Assembly: GCA_012729395.1 (NCBI GenBank)
Contig: JAAYDF010000194.1
Span: forward strand, 1-54,933
DNA from: Phycisphaerae bacterium
GTDB taxonomy: Bacteria; Planctomycetota; Phycisphaerae; UBA1845; PWPN01
DNA: 54,933 bases
Reading direction: 5' to 3'
Position 1 is the stretch's first letter. The number at the start of each line of letters is the position of its first letter. The position numbers were made by a program, and so were the translations under genes. Below, in pieces: positions 1 to 9,343 of this stretch. The notes beneath the pieces are model-generated. The model was not told the DNA's origin, searched no databases, and was given only the letters and a program-made list of their open reading frames with translations.

Positions 1-211
1 ATACCACATATAACGAATCTTGTCAAGGACTATTTCAGAAATGTACGTGGCTACATTTGAAAGCCGAAACAGCCCTTAAGCCTTCCTGGTTCAAGCGGTT
101 AACTCATTTCGACGGAGGTAAGTTGCGGCAAGCGTCCCGGGAGGGCGCTGGACTCCCGATAAGCGCGCCGGTCGCCGCAGGGGGCGACCGCTACGGAGGG
201 CGGGGGACGCC
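1..211. other. Non-coding segment downstream of valS
   Basis: No convincing gene is visible here. The first ~100 bases are noticeably AT-richer than the rest and may be the upstream region of a gene outside the window. An inverted repeat, CGGTCGCC at 169-176 and GGCGACCG at 183-190 with a 6-base loop, lies just beyond the valS stop. It could help end valS transcription on the minus strand, but no T-run follows, so a factor-independent terminator is not supported. Confidence 0.5.
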
Positions 212-3200
212 TCAATCGAGTTCCGCGATGGTTCGCAGGACGGTGTTGCAGCGGGCTCGCAGGTCGGCGAGTCGGTCGCGCTCGCGCTGGACGACGTCGG
301 CGGGCGCCCGGCCCACGAAGCTTTCATTGCTCAGCTTGCTCGCCAGGCCGGTGATCTGCTTCTCCAGGTTTTGCAGTTCCTTCTGGAGCCGTGTGCGTTC
401 GGCGGCTGGGTCGATCACGCCGGCCACGAAGATCTGCATATCGCCAATGACTAAGGTGGCGGCGCCGGCGGGTTTGGGGGCGTCCTCGGCGATGGTCAGC
501 CCGCCGACGTTGGCCAGGTGGCGGATCACGTGGGCCTCGCGTTTGAGTGATTCGACGCGGCCGGCGGGCACGCGGATGGTCACGTCGACGGCTTGTCGAG
601 GCGGGACGTTCTGCGTCTGGCGGATGTCGCGGACCGCGCGGGTGGCGGTCTGCAAGTCGGCAAAGACCGCCTCGACCTGCGGGTTGTCCAGAGCGGGCCA
701 GCCCTCGGCGGGCGGGTAGTCGGAGACGATCAGCGGGTGATCGGTGTCGAGTTTCTTGTCCAGGCATGGCACGCTGCGGTGCGGCACCAGGTCGTTAAGT
801 TGCCGCCAGAGCCGCTCAGTGATGAAGGGGACGAACGGGTGCAACAGACGCAGCGATTGGTCGAGAGCGAAGGCGAGTACTTGCCGGGCCTCGGCCGCCT
901 GGCGATTCTCGCGCACCCGCGACTTGACCAGCTCGAGGTACCAGTCGCACAGGGCGTCCCAGAAGAAATCGCGGGCACAGGTCAACGCCCGGCTGAACTG
1001 GAAGCTGGCCAGCGCATCCTGCACCTCGACGCACGCCCGGCTGACCCGCGCGAGAATCCAGCGATCCTCGATGGGTAGGGCGTCCAGCACCAAAGAGCCG
1101 CGTGGCTTCAGCCCGCGCGGTGGTTCCTCGGGGGACAAGCGCTGATCGCGTTCGAATGACCGCGCGGGCTGAAGCCCGCGGCTCGTTGACGCTTGCGGCG
1201 TGCCGTTTTCGCCGACGAGGTTCATGAACGCGAAACGGGCGGCGTTCCAGAGTTTGTTGCAGAAGTTGCGGCCCAGTTCGAAGCGCTCGGAGCTTTGCAG
1301 CTCGCGGCCGTCGTCGAGCTTGACCTTCTTCATGGGCATGCGGATGTCCTGCGTCTCGGTGGTCAGACTGGCCATCGTGTAACGCAGGGCGTCCGCCCCG
1401 TACACCTCGATGATGTCCACCGGATCGAACCCGTTGCCCAGGGTCTTCTTGAACGGGCGCCCCTGCCCGTCCTGGATCACCGCGTGAATATACACGTCGT
1501 GGAACGGCACCTTGCCGAGGTTATACATGCCGGTGAGCACCATGCGAGCCACCCACAGGGTGATGATTTCGCGGGCCGTGCTCAGCACCGAGCCGGGGTA
1601 ATACCGCCGCAACTCCGCCGTATCCTCCGGCCAGCCCAGCGTCGAATGCGGCCACAGGGCCGAACTGAACCAGGTGTCGAGGACATCGGGGTCGCGCTCT
1701 AGCGATTGTACATGAGAGATGATTCGCCGTGACACTTCGAAGCGGGGATCCAGGGGTGGAATGGTGATCTGGATCTCGTCGTTCTCAAAGAGCCCCACCA
1801 TTCCAGCAGGAGTCAGATCCTCGCGAATATCTGCCAATTGTTTGTCTGCCGCGTTGCTCAAAGTGCAAACATAGCAGACCCACGGAGACTCTTCATCCGT
1901 TGCAGCCAACAAGAATTGCCCTTGACATCCCACGGCAGCGCCCATTTCATCAAGGTCGGCCTTCAATTGGCGCATCGCCTCCTGTTGTTGGCTGCGCATT
2001 TCGTGCTCCGTTGCGTGGTCAATCAGGCGCGAATGGAAACGCACCCTCCACACCGGAATCCGATGCCCCCACCACAGTTGCCGGCTGATGCACCAGTCGC
2101 GTTTCTCGCCGAGCCAGTCGAGGTAGGTCTTGGCGTAGCGGCCGGGGAAGAAGTGGACTTTGCCGCAGGCTTTGCGTTCCTCGGCCGAGGCGTGCTCTTG
2201 CTCGCAGACCATGTCCATCGCGAGTTGAGCGAGCCCTGCCGATCCGTGCAGGCCCTCGATTCGGCTTGCCTCTTCGCGATCCAAGTCCCCCATGCGGATG
2301 AACCACTGATCCGACAGATAGGGTTCAACCGGCGTCTTGCTGCGGTCGCTGTGCCCCACGTCGGACTCGTGGTCCTCGATCCGCTCGATCAGCCCTTGCT
2401 CTTCGAGGTCGGCGACGACCTGCTTGCGGGCTGCGTAGCGGTCGAGCCCGGCGTACGGCCCGCCGTTCTCGTTGATCTTGCCGTCGGGCGTCAGGATGTT
2501 GACCATGGCCAGCCCGTTCCGCTGCCCGCAGGCGTAGTCGTTGGGGTCGTGGGCCGGCGTGACCTTCACGCACCCGCTGCCGAACTCCCGGTCCACCAGG
2601 ATCGGGTCGGCAATGACCGGAATCTCCTTATTGAGCAGCGGCAGGATGACCGTCTTGCCGATCAGCGGCTGCCAGCGCGGGTCTTCCGGGTGTACGGCCA
2701 CCGCGGTGTCGCCGAGCATGGTCTCCGGCCGGGTGGTGGCCACGACCAGGAACGAGACCTGCACATCGCGCCCGTCGCGCTTCTGCACCAGCGGGTTCTT
2801 GAGCGGATAGCGGATATGCCACAGATGGCCCTTGACCTTCTCATGGTAGACTTCGTCGTCGGCCACGGCGGTCTGGAGGTGCGTGTCCCAGTTGACCAGC
2901 CGCTTGCCGCGGACGATGAGCCCGTCCTTGAAGAGTTTGAAGAACGTGTGCCGCACCGCCCGGGCGCACATGTCGTCGAGCGTGAATCGCGTCCGCTCCC
3001 AGTCGCACGAGCAACCCATGAGCTTGAGCTGCTCGATGATGCGGTTGCCGTACTGTTCCTTCCACTCCCAGATACGGCGGACGAGTTCGTCGCGGCCGAG
3101 GTCGTGGCGGCTCTTCTTCTCGTTCTCGAAGACGCGCTTCTCGACGACCGCCTGGGTGGCGATGCCGGCGTGATCGGTGCCGGGCATCCACAGGGTGTTG

Positions 3201-3433
3201 CACCCGTGCATGCGGTGCCAGCGGATGAGGATGTCCTGCAGCGTGTTATTGAGGGCGTGCCCGCCGTGCAGAGCCCCGGTGACGTTGGGGGGCGGGATCA
3301 CGATGGTGTAGGTTGGGTCTTGGCCGGCGGTCGGGTCGGCGTGAAAATGGTTGCCGTCCACCCACAGCCGGTTCATATCCGACTCGACGCTGCGGGGGTC
3401 ATATGTGGTCGGCAGGTCGTCCAATGCGCTCAT
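212..3433 (-). CDS. valS: Valine--tRNA ligase, with in-frame insertions
   Basis: Cytoplasmic class I aminoacyl-tRNA synthetase that charges tRNA-Val. The HIGH-type motif is LHGGHA near residues 55-60. The editing domain and the GHRIPVW and DVLDTWFSSALWP signatures follow, and the C-terminus is a tRNA-binding coiled coil. The protein is 1073 residues, longer than the usual 880-950. One extra stretch lies between GHRIPVW and DVLDTWF, about 115 residues against about 40 in E. coli. A second, near residues 750-780, is encoded by a palindromic repeat (1095-1184). The KMSKS loop is divergent, reading PFKKT-LGNG near residue 660; the later lysine is kept. The start has GGTGAG a few bases upstream. 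It is divergent from aspS across 471 bp. Family assignment is firm; the effect of the insertions is unknown. Confidence 0.97.
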   Translation of the reverse strand: MSALDDLPTTYDPRSVESDMNRLWVDGNHFHADPTAGQDPTYTIVIPPPNVTGALHGGHALNNTLQDILIRWHRMHGCNTLWMPGTDHAGIATQAVVEKRVFENEKKSRHDLGRDELVRRIWEWKEQYGNRIIEQLKLMGCSCDWERTRFTLDDMCARAVRHTFFKLFKDGLIVRGKRLVNWDTHLQTAVADDEVYHEKVKGHLWHIRYPLKNPLVQKRDGRDVQVSFLVVATTRPETMLGDTAVAVHPEDPRWQPLIGKTVILPLLNKEIPVIADPILVDREFGSGCVKVTPAHDPNDYACGQRNGLAMVNILTPDGKINENGGPYAGLDRYAARKQVVADLEEQGLIERIEDHESDVGHSDRSKTPVEPYLSDQWFIRMGDLDREEASRIEGLHGSAGLAQLAMDMVCEQEHASAEERKACGKVHFFPGRYAKTYLDWLGEKRDWCISRQLWWGHRIPVWRVRFHSRLIDHATEHEMRSQQQEAMRQLKADLDEMGAAVGCQGQFLLAATDEESPWVCYVCTLSNAADKQLADIREDLTPAGMVGLFENDEIQITIPPLDPRFEVSRRIISHVQSLERDPDVLDTWFSSALWPHSTLGWPEDTAELRRYYPGSVLSTAREIITLWVARMVLTGMYNLGKVPFHDVYIHAVIQDGQGRPFKKTLGNGFDPVDIIEVYGADALRYTMASLTTETQDIRMPMKKVKLDDGRELQSSERFELGRNFCNKLWNAARFAFMNLVGENGTPQASTSRGLQPARSFERDQRLSPEEPPRGLKPRGSLVLDALPIEDRWILARVSRACVEVQDALASFQFSRALTCARDFFWDALCDWYLELVKSRVRENRQAAEARQVLAFALDQSLRLLHPFVPFITERLWRQLNDLVPHRSVPCLDKKLDTDHPLIVSDYPPAEGWPALDNPQVEAVFADLQTATRAVRDIRQTQNVPPRQAVDVTIRVPAGRVESLKREAHVIRHLANVGGLTIAEDAPKPAGAATLVIGDMQIFVAGVIDPAAERTRLQKELQNLEKQITGLASKLSNESFVGRAPADVVQRERDRLADLRARCNTVLRTIAELD
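1095..1184. repeat. Palindromic repeat inserted in frame inside valS
   Basis: Two inverted arms, 1095-1121 and 1159-1184, each read GAGCCGCG-GGCTTCAGCCCG-CGCGGT in outline. They differ by one inserted base and are separated by 37 bp. Each arm is itself partly palindromic (GGGCTTCAGCCC-like). The block is 90 bp, a multiple of three. It is translated on the minus strand into a proline/arginine-rich loop (SRGLQPARSF ... PPRGLKPRGS) just before the conserved EDRWIL segment of ValRS. It resembles the dispersed hairpin repeats at 30436-30539 and 31605-31676, which share GAGCCGC and a central GGGTTTATCCC. Confidence 0.85.
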
Positions 3434-3904
3434 ATCTCACCCAAGGTACGAATAGCATGGTGTCGTCCCGCCCGTCCGGTGCCCAACGGCGCCGACAGGC
3501 CGGGAAAACGGGCATATTAGCCCTCGGGGCACGCAAAGTCGATGAAGGCAGGCCCGATGAAAAGCCCGCGGGGTCGCCAGGCGGTGGGCGGTCGGGTGTG
3601 TCGTCACGCGTTCTTGCATTGGTGGTGGGCCAACGATTAGAATGGGCAGCGATGAGCGGTGTGTTGTCCATCCTGATGAGGAGGTTCAGCGACCGGAAGG
3701 CCCCGGCGGCAGTCGGGCACCCCGGTCGCGCGGATAACGGCCGATAACCCTCGCCCGCGGCCCGCGGGCTGACCCTCTGGCTCATTCAACCCCGAATCCG
3801 TACACTGCCCGGTTCTGGTTGGCTGGAATGTGCGCCCGTGGTGGGCTTTCTGCCCGGGATTGACCCGGTGGCGGCCCCGCGAGGCGACGACAGGAGATAC
3901 GTAC
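3434..3904. other. Divergent intergenic region between valS and aspS
   Basis: This 471-bp region holds the promoters of two divergent synthetase genes. I see no T-box-like structure and no convincing gene. A 31-codon open frame at 3652-3747 has no recognisable content. The best promoter candidate points toward aspS and is listed separately. Confidence 0.6.
3614..3643 (+). promoter_or_regulatory. Candidate sigma70-type promoter upstream of aspS
   Basis: TTGCAT at 3614-3619 and TAGAAT at 3638-3643 are separated by 18 bases. Transcription from here would give a leader of about 255 bases before the aspS GTG. This is a match by eye only. Confidence 0.35.
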
Positions 3905-5728
<1,824 letters not shown>

Positions 5729-5772
5729 GCAGCTCAGCCCGGCCAATAGGCGATAACGAGCCGCCGTGGTGT

Positions 5773-6156
5773 TCACCCCCGTACCGGCCGGGCGGGCAGC
5801 AGAAGGTCGAGCCCGATGTAGAGGGCGATGGCTCCGAGGATGCCGTTGAGCGGCGGGACGCCGGGGCTGAAGCGAGCGAGCAGGACCGAGTTGAGCCCGG
5901 TCTTGAAAACGACGTAGCCGAGGACGGCGACGTAAAGACCGAGGAGCAGGTTTCCCAGAGCGATCAGTCCGACGAGCTGGCCGAACGGAAAGGCGACGCC
6001 GAGTTTGCCGCCGCCCCACATGGTGGCGGTGAAGAAGGTGAATCCGAGAAGGACCACCGAGTTGGAGCACAGCCCCTTGCGCGACTCTGCCGGCACTTCG
6101 CTCAGCGGATAGTCTTCGCGGGCCTCGGCGTTCGATGCGGGTGCGGTCTCGCTCAT
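5773..6156 (-). pseudogene. CodB-like (NCS1) permease remnant with large internal deletion
   Basis: The 127-residue product has an N-terminus typical of cytosine permease-like NCS1 transporters (VVLLGFTFFTATMWGGGKLGVAF ... LLLGLYVAVLGYVVFKTGL in pieces, then LLARFS). It then passes directly into PGVPPLNGILGAIALYIGLDLLL. That segment resembles the extreme C-terminus of E. coli CodB (LPGIVPVNAVLGGALSYLIL). About 290-300 central residues, most of the transmembrane bundle, are missing, yet the frame is open across the junction. The junction lies where FSFG (family) meets FSPG (tail), so deletion between short similarities is plausible. A working transporter is unlikely. The start at 6156 (MSETAPASN) has GGAGG-type sequence upstream; an ATG at 6285 would add 43 unrelated residues. 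A collapsed assembly is an alternative. Confidence 0.7.
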
Positions 6157-6300
6157 CGGTTCCCTCTGGAGGTCTCGCCTCGGCCCATGACCGCGAGGGA
6201 ATGTTACCTCATGACGCTCGGCAGCGCAACCAAGGCGTGCGTGCGTTGCCTTCGCTTGGGCGACCCGCATGGCGAGAACACTCACGCGGTGGCGGTGGGC

Positions 6301-6501
6301 TCAACCTTCGCGGTCGGGATCTGTGGAAGTGTGCGTGTCCGGCGGGTTCTCCGGTCGGCCGGCCCGCTTCCGCACCGCTTCACGCAGGATAAACTCCATC
6401 TGCCCGTTCAGGCTGCGCAGTTCATCGCGTGCCCATCGGTTCAGGCTCTCCCACAACTCCGGGGAGATCCGCAACAGTACCGCCTTCTTCCTGTCCGCCA
6501 T
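6301..6501 (-). CDS. Small ribbon-helix-helix (Arc-type) DNA-binding protein
   Basis: The 66-residue protein begins with MADRKKAVLLRISPELWESL, a beta-strand followed by a helix typical of Arc/MetJ-type repressors. It continues NRWARDELRSLNGQMEFILREAVRKR, the second helix, with the conserved SLNGQMEFILREA pattern of Arc-like proteins. The last ~18 residues look disordered. It lies 63 bp downstream of the SPFH gene on the same strand, so the two are probably cotranscribed. It may autoregulate that operon; its operator is not proven. Confidence 0.8.
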   Translation of the reverse strand: MADRKKAVLLRISPELWESLNRWARDELRSLNGQMEFILREAVRKRAGRPENPPDTHTSTDPDREG

Positions 6502-6564
6502 GTTCCCTCAGAATATGTGCTCTGCACGCATTACTCAGGACCGGGCACCGCCTGGCGCATAACG

Positions 6565-7467
6565 CTACGCGTACAACGTGCCCGTATTCAGCACGGGCTG
6601 AGCGGCCTGCTCGCCACAGAGCACGACCAACAGGTTGCTGATCATCGCGGCCTTGCGTTCCGGGTCCAGCTCGATCATCTTCCGCTCGGCCAGGCTATCC
6701 AGGGCCGCCTCGACCATGCCCACGGCTCCTTCGACGATCCGGCGCCGGGCGGCCACTACCGCCTCAGCCTGTTGACGCCGCAGCATCGCCCCCGCGATCT
6801 CGGGAGCATAGGCCAAGTGGCTTAGCCGGGCTTCTTCCACGAGTACACCCGCCTTCGACAGGCGTTGCTGCAATTCGGCCTGCAATGCCGCCGAGACTTC
6901 CTCCATACTGCCGCGCAGCGACAACTCGCCGTCCTCGTGACTGTCGTACGGGTAGGCACTCGCCAAGTGCCGGACCGCCGATTCACTTTGCGTGGACACA
7001 AAGTCATGGTAATTGTCCACATCAAATGTCGCTTGGGCGGTATCCTGCACCCGCCAGACCACGACCGCCGCGATCTCGATGGGGTTGCCCCGCAGGTCGT
7101 TGACCTTGAGTTTCTCGCCGTTCAGGTTACGCGATCGGCACGAGATCTTGGCCTTGCGGTAGAGCGGATTGTTCCACGCCAGTCCCGGCCGACGCGCCGT
7201 TCCTCGGTACGCCCCAAAGAGCAGGAGCACTGCCGCTTTGTTGGGCTGCAGGGTGTAGAAGCCTGCCCAGAGGAACCCCAACAACCCCAGTGCCACAACC
7301 CAGCAGATGATCGGCACCATCAGCTCCAAGACCGGCGTTCCTCTCGCCGCCATCGCCGCCGCGTAGATGGCCAAACCCAATCGCCAACCCGCCAGGATCG
7401 TACCCACCGACAGACCCGTTAGAACCGCCCAACCGTTGACCGGCACTTTCGTGATCTCGTTTGACAT
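6565..7467 (-). CDS. SPFH/Band 7 (prohibitin-like) membrane protein
   Basis: The 300-residue protein has two N-terminal hydrophobic segments (about residues 10-30 and 42-65). A stomatin/prohibitin-like domain follows (LQPNKAAVLLLFGAYRGTARRPGLAWNNPLY ... GNPIEIAAVVVWRVQDTAQATFDVDNY in pieces). The C-terminal half is an alanine/glutamate-rich coiled coil (LRRQQAEAVVAARRRIVEGAVGMVEAAL). SPFH proteins scaffold membrane microdomains and often modulate proteases; the partner here is unknown. I chose ATG 7467 because GGAG lies about 10 bases upstream and an upstream frame from 7557 adds 30 unrelated residues. It precedes the ribbon-helix-helix gene in a likely two-gene operon. Confidence 0.88.
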   Translation of the reverse strand: MSNEITKVPVNGWAVLTGLSVGTILAGWRLGLAIYAAAMAARGTPVLELMVPIICWVVALGLLGFLWAGFYTLQPNKAAVLLLFGAYRGTARRPGLAWNNPLYRKAKISCRSRNLNGEKLKVNDLRGNPIEIAAVVVWRVQDTAQATFDVDNYHDFVSTQSESAVRHLASAYPYDSHEDGELSLRGSMEEVSAALQAELQQRLSKAGVLVEEARLSHLAYAPEIAGAMLRRQQAEAVVAARRRIVEGAVGMVEAALDSLAERKMIELDPERKAAMISNLLVVLCGEQAAQPVLNTGTLYA

Positions 7468-7625
7468 GGTCCGTTTCTCCAATGCGACCTTCGCCAGGGG
7501 TCCGCTCACCGCCGTCGCGAAAACACGGGAGCTCGCCACATGACACCACTGGCTCACTCACCAGTGCAGAGTCATCCGGAATCGCCTTCCTCGGCACGGA
7601 TGTATCGAGTTCCCAGCCGTCTGAA

Positions 7626-7653
7626 GTATACCATATAGATATCAAAATGCAAG
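7626..7653 (-). promoter_or_regulatory. Candidate sigma70 promoter of the SPFH operon
   Basis: Read on the minus strand, TTGCAT (7653-7648) and TATACT (7631-7626) are 16 bases apart in an AT-rich patch. The leader to the SPFH start would be about 150 bases. It is among the clearest promoter-like pairs in the window. Confidence 0.5.
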
Positions 7654-7701
7654 CATATTGATTTCTTCGCATCCCGCAAAAGCGCATCGGGCTTCGCCCG
7701 G

Positions 7702-7736
7702 TCTCGTAACTTCTTTATCAATATGACGTTACGAGA
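7702..7736. promoter_or_regulatory. Perfect 9-bp inverted repeat upstream of the SPFH promoter
   Basis: TCTCGTAAC at 7702-7710 and GTTACGAGA at 7728-7736 are exact inverted copies with a 17-base AT-rich spacer. It sits just upstream of the candidate promoter. Arm spacing suits either a dimeric regulator or a hairpin. It is a candidate operator for the Arc-like protein encoded downstream, by inference only. Confidence 0.4.
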
Positions 7737-7923
7737 TTCCGGGATGTGATGTGGCGGATGCTTTGCCGGTCAGGTCAGATGCCGGTGGAGTCTGCGGTCG
7801 GAGCGCAGCGAGTCCTTGTTGGTTTGACGCCATCACCGCAGAGATGGCCGCCCACCGTATCCTTGGAGCGAGATTAGATGCGAGTCGGGGTCGCGATACG
7901 CGTCCCGACTGTGAATTCGCGGG

Positions 7924-9108
7924 TCACAGGGCCAGGAAGCGGTAGACGGTTGTCGTCTGATACCGTTGCCCGGGCCGCAGGACCACGGAGGGGAACTCCG
8001 GCTTGTTGGGCGAGTCGGGGAAGTGCTGGGTTTCCAGGCAGAAGCCGCAGCGATGCTTGTATGCCCGGCCGCCTTTGCCGACGTTGCTGCCGTTGAGGAA
8101 GTTGCCGGAGTAGAACTGGACGCCCGGCTCGGTGGTGTGGACTTCCAGCACGCGGCCGGTCGTGGCTTCGTAGACTCGGGCGGCCAGGGACAGCCCCTCG
8201 CCGGTGCGGTTGAGCACGAAGTTGTGGTCGTAGCCGAGACCATAGCGAAGCTGCTCGTCATCCTGGCTGATATGGGCGCCGATGCGTGTGGGCCGGGTGA
8301 AGTCCATCGGCGTGCCTTTCACCGGGCGGAGTTCACCGGTCGGGATCAGGCCCGCGTCGATCGGCGTGAACCGATCGGCGTTGAGCATCAGTTCGTGCTC
8401 GAGGATGTCGCCTCGGGCCTGACCGATGAGATTCCAGTAGCCGTGGTGGGTCAGGTTGACGACGGTGGGCTTGTCGGTAGTCGCGTCGTAGGTGATCTTG
8501 AGTTCGTTCTTGTTGGTCAGGGCGTAGCAGACGGTGACCTGGAGATTGCCCGGGTAGCCTTCCTCTCCGTCAGCGCTGAGGTAGGACAGCCTGAGACCGA
8601 CCTCGTTGGCGTTTTGGAACGACTCGGCGTTCCAGAGCACTTTGTCAAAGCCGATCTTGCCGCCGTGGAGGTGGTTTGCGCCGTCGTTGGTGGCCAAGGT
8701 GTGCTCGACGCCGTCGAGGGTGAAGCGTCCCTTGGCGATACGGTTGCCGTACCGGCCGACGATGGCCCCGAAGTAGGGCGTGTCCTTGAGGTAATCGGCC
8801 AGCTTGGGGTACCCGAGGACGATGTCCGCGAGTCTGCCGTCGCGGTCAGGGGCATGGAGTGAGACGACGATGGCTCCGTAGTTGGTGATGGCTGTCTGGA
8901 GGCCGTTGGCGTTGGTCAGGGTGTAGAGGTCGGCTTCCCGGCCGTCGGGCAGCTTACCGAAGGAGGCTTTGTCGATTTTCATTTCCGTTTTACCTTGGGT
9001 CATAGTCATTGTGTCCGTGGCCGAGGGGCTGGTGGTACAGGAGCAGAACAACGCGATCAGGGCGGCCGTTGCTGAGACCATACCGACGCGAATCATTGGG
9101 CTTGCCAT
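7924..9108 (-). CDS. Aldose 1-epimerase, exported lipoprotein-like
   Basis: Galactose mutarotase family enzyme that interconverts alpha and beta anomers of aldoses. Family hallmarks are visible: NYGAIVVSLHAPDRDG, GRYGNRIAKGRFTLDG, NDGANHLHGG, LTHHGYWNL and TEPGVQFYSGNFLNG (region of the catalytic His and Glu). The start chosen is 9108, giving 394 residues, with AGGA about 9 bases upstream. A hydrophobic export signal (IRVGMVSATAALIALF) then ends at CSC, an imperfect lipobox, so the protein is probably secreted or lipid-anchored. An open frame extends upstream to 9186 but its residues look non-coding. The first ~45 residues after the signal are family-atypical linker. It is divergent from the protease gene. 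Confidence 0.93.
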   Translation of the reverse strand: MASPMIRVGMVSATAALIALFCSCTTSPSATDTMTMTQGKTEMKIDKASFGKLPDGREADLYTLTNANGLQTAITNYGAIVVSLHAPDRDGRLADIVLGYPKLADYLKDTPYFGAIVGRYGNRIAKGRFTLDGVEHTLATNDGANHLHGGKIGFDKVLWNAESFQNANEVGLRLSYLSADGEEGYPGNLQVTVCYALTNKNELKITYDATTDKPTVVNLTHHGYWNLIGQARGDILEHELMLNADRFTPIDAGLIPTGELRPVKGTPMDFTRPTRIGAHISQDDEQLRYGLGYDHNFVLNRTGEGLSLAARVYEATTGRVLEVHTTEPGVQFYSGNFLNGSNVGKGGRAYKHRCGFCLETQHFPDSPNKPEFPSVVLRPGQRYQTTTVYRFLAL

Positions 9109-9232
9109 GTCACATGTCCTCACTAGGTGGTCAAGATACACTGAACCGCGGGGGGCATCATACCATCGGTTGAGCCGGCAGGGCAAACCATGTGGGGCGG
9201 GCCGTTTGTTGGGCGAAGCGTCATCGGGAAGT

Positions 9233-9241
9233 TGTTATAAT
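9233..9241 (+). promoter_or_regulatory. Extended -10 promoter upstream of the protease gene
   Basis: The sequence reads TG-T-TATAAT, an extended -10 element with a perfect TATAAT at 9236-9241. No good -35 lies 17 bases upstream, which extended -10 promoters tolerate. The leader to ATG 9344 would be about 95 bases. Confidence 0.45.
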
Positions 9242-9343
9242 GGGCTGAGCTGATGCGGGGAGGGGAGAGCTGTGGCGTGCGAAGCGTCGCGGTTCAGTTC
9301 TGTCTGGTTCGCCTAAGCCGCAGGCGGGAGAGGCTGACGCGTC

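Larger units (their letters stand above)
7468..7923. other. AT-rich intergenic region between SPFH gene and epimerase gene
   Basis: This 456-bp region has no convincing gene. The section 7615-7740 is much AT-richer than its surroundings and holds a good minus-strand promoter candidate and a perfect 9-bp inverted repeat, both listed separately. A short GC hairpin, CGGGC-TTC-GCCCG, lies at 7689-7701. Confidence 0.55.

Noticed and set aside
1838-3520. 560-codon open frame antisense to valS
   Set aside because: High GC keeps antisense frames open; residues show no family, and valS on the other strand is certain.
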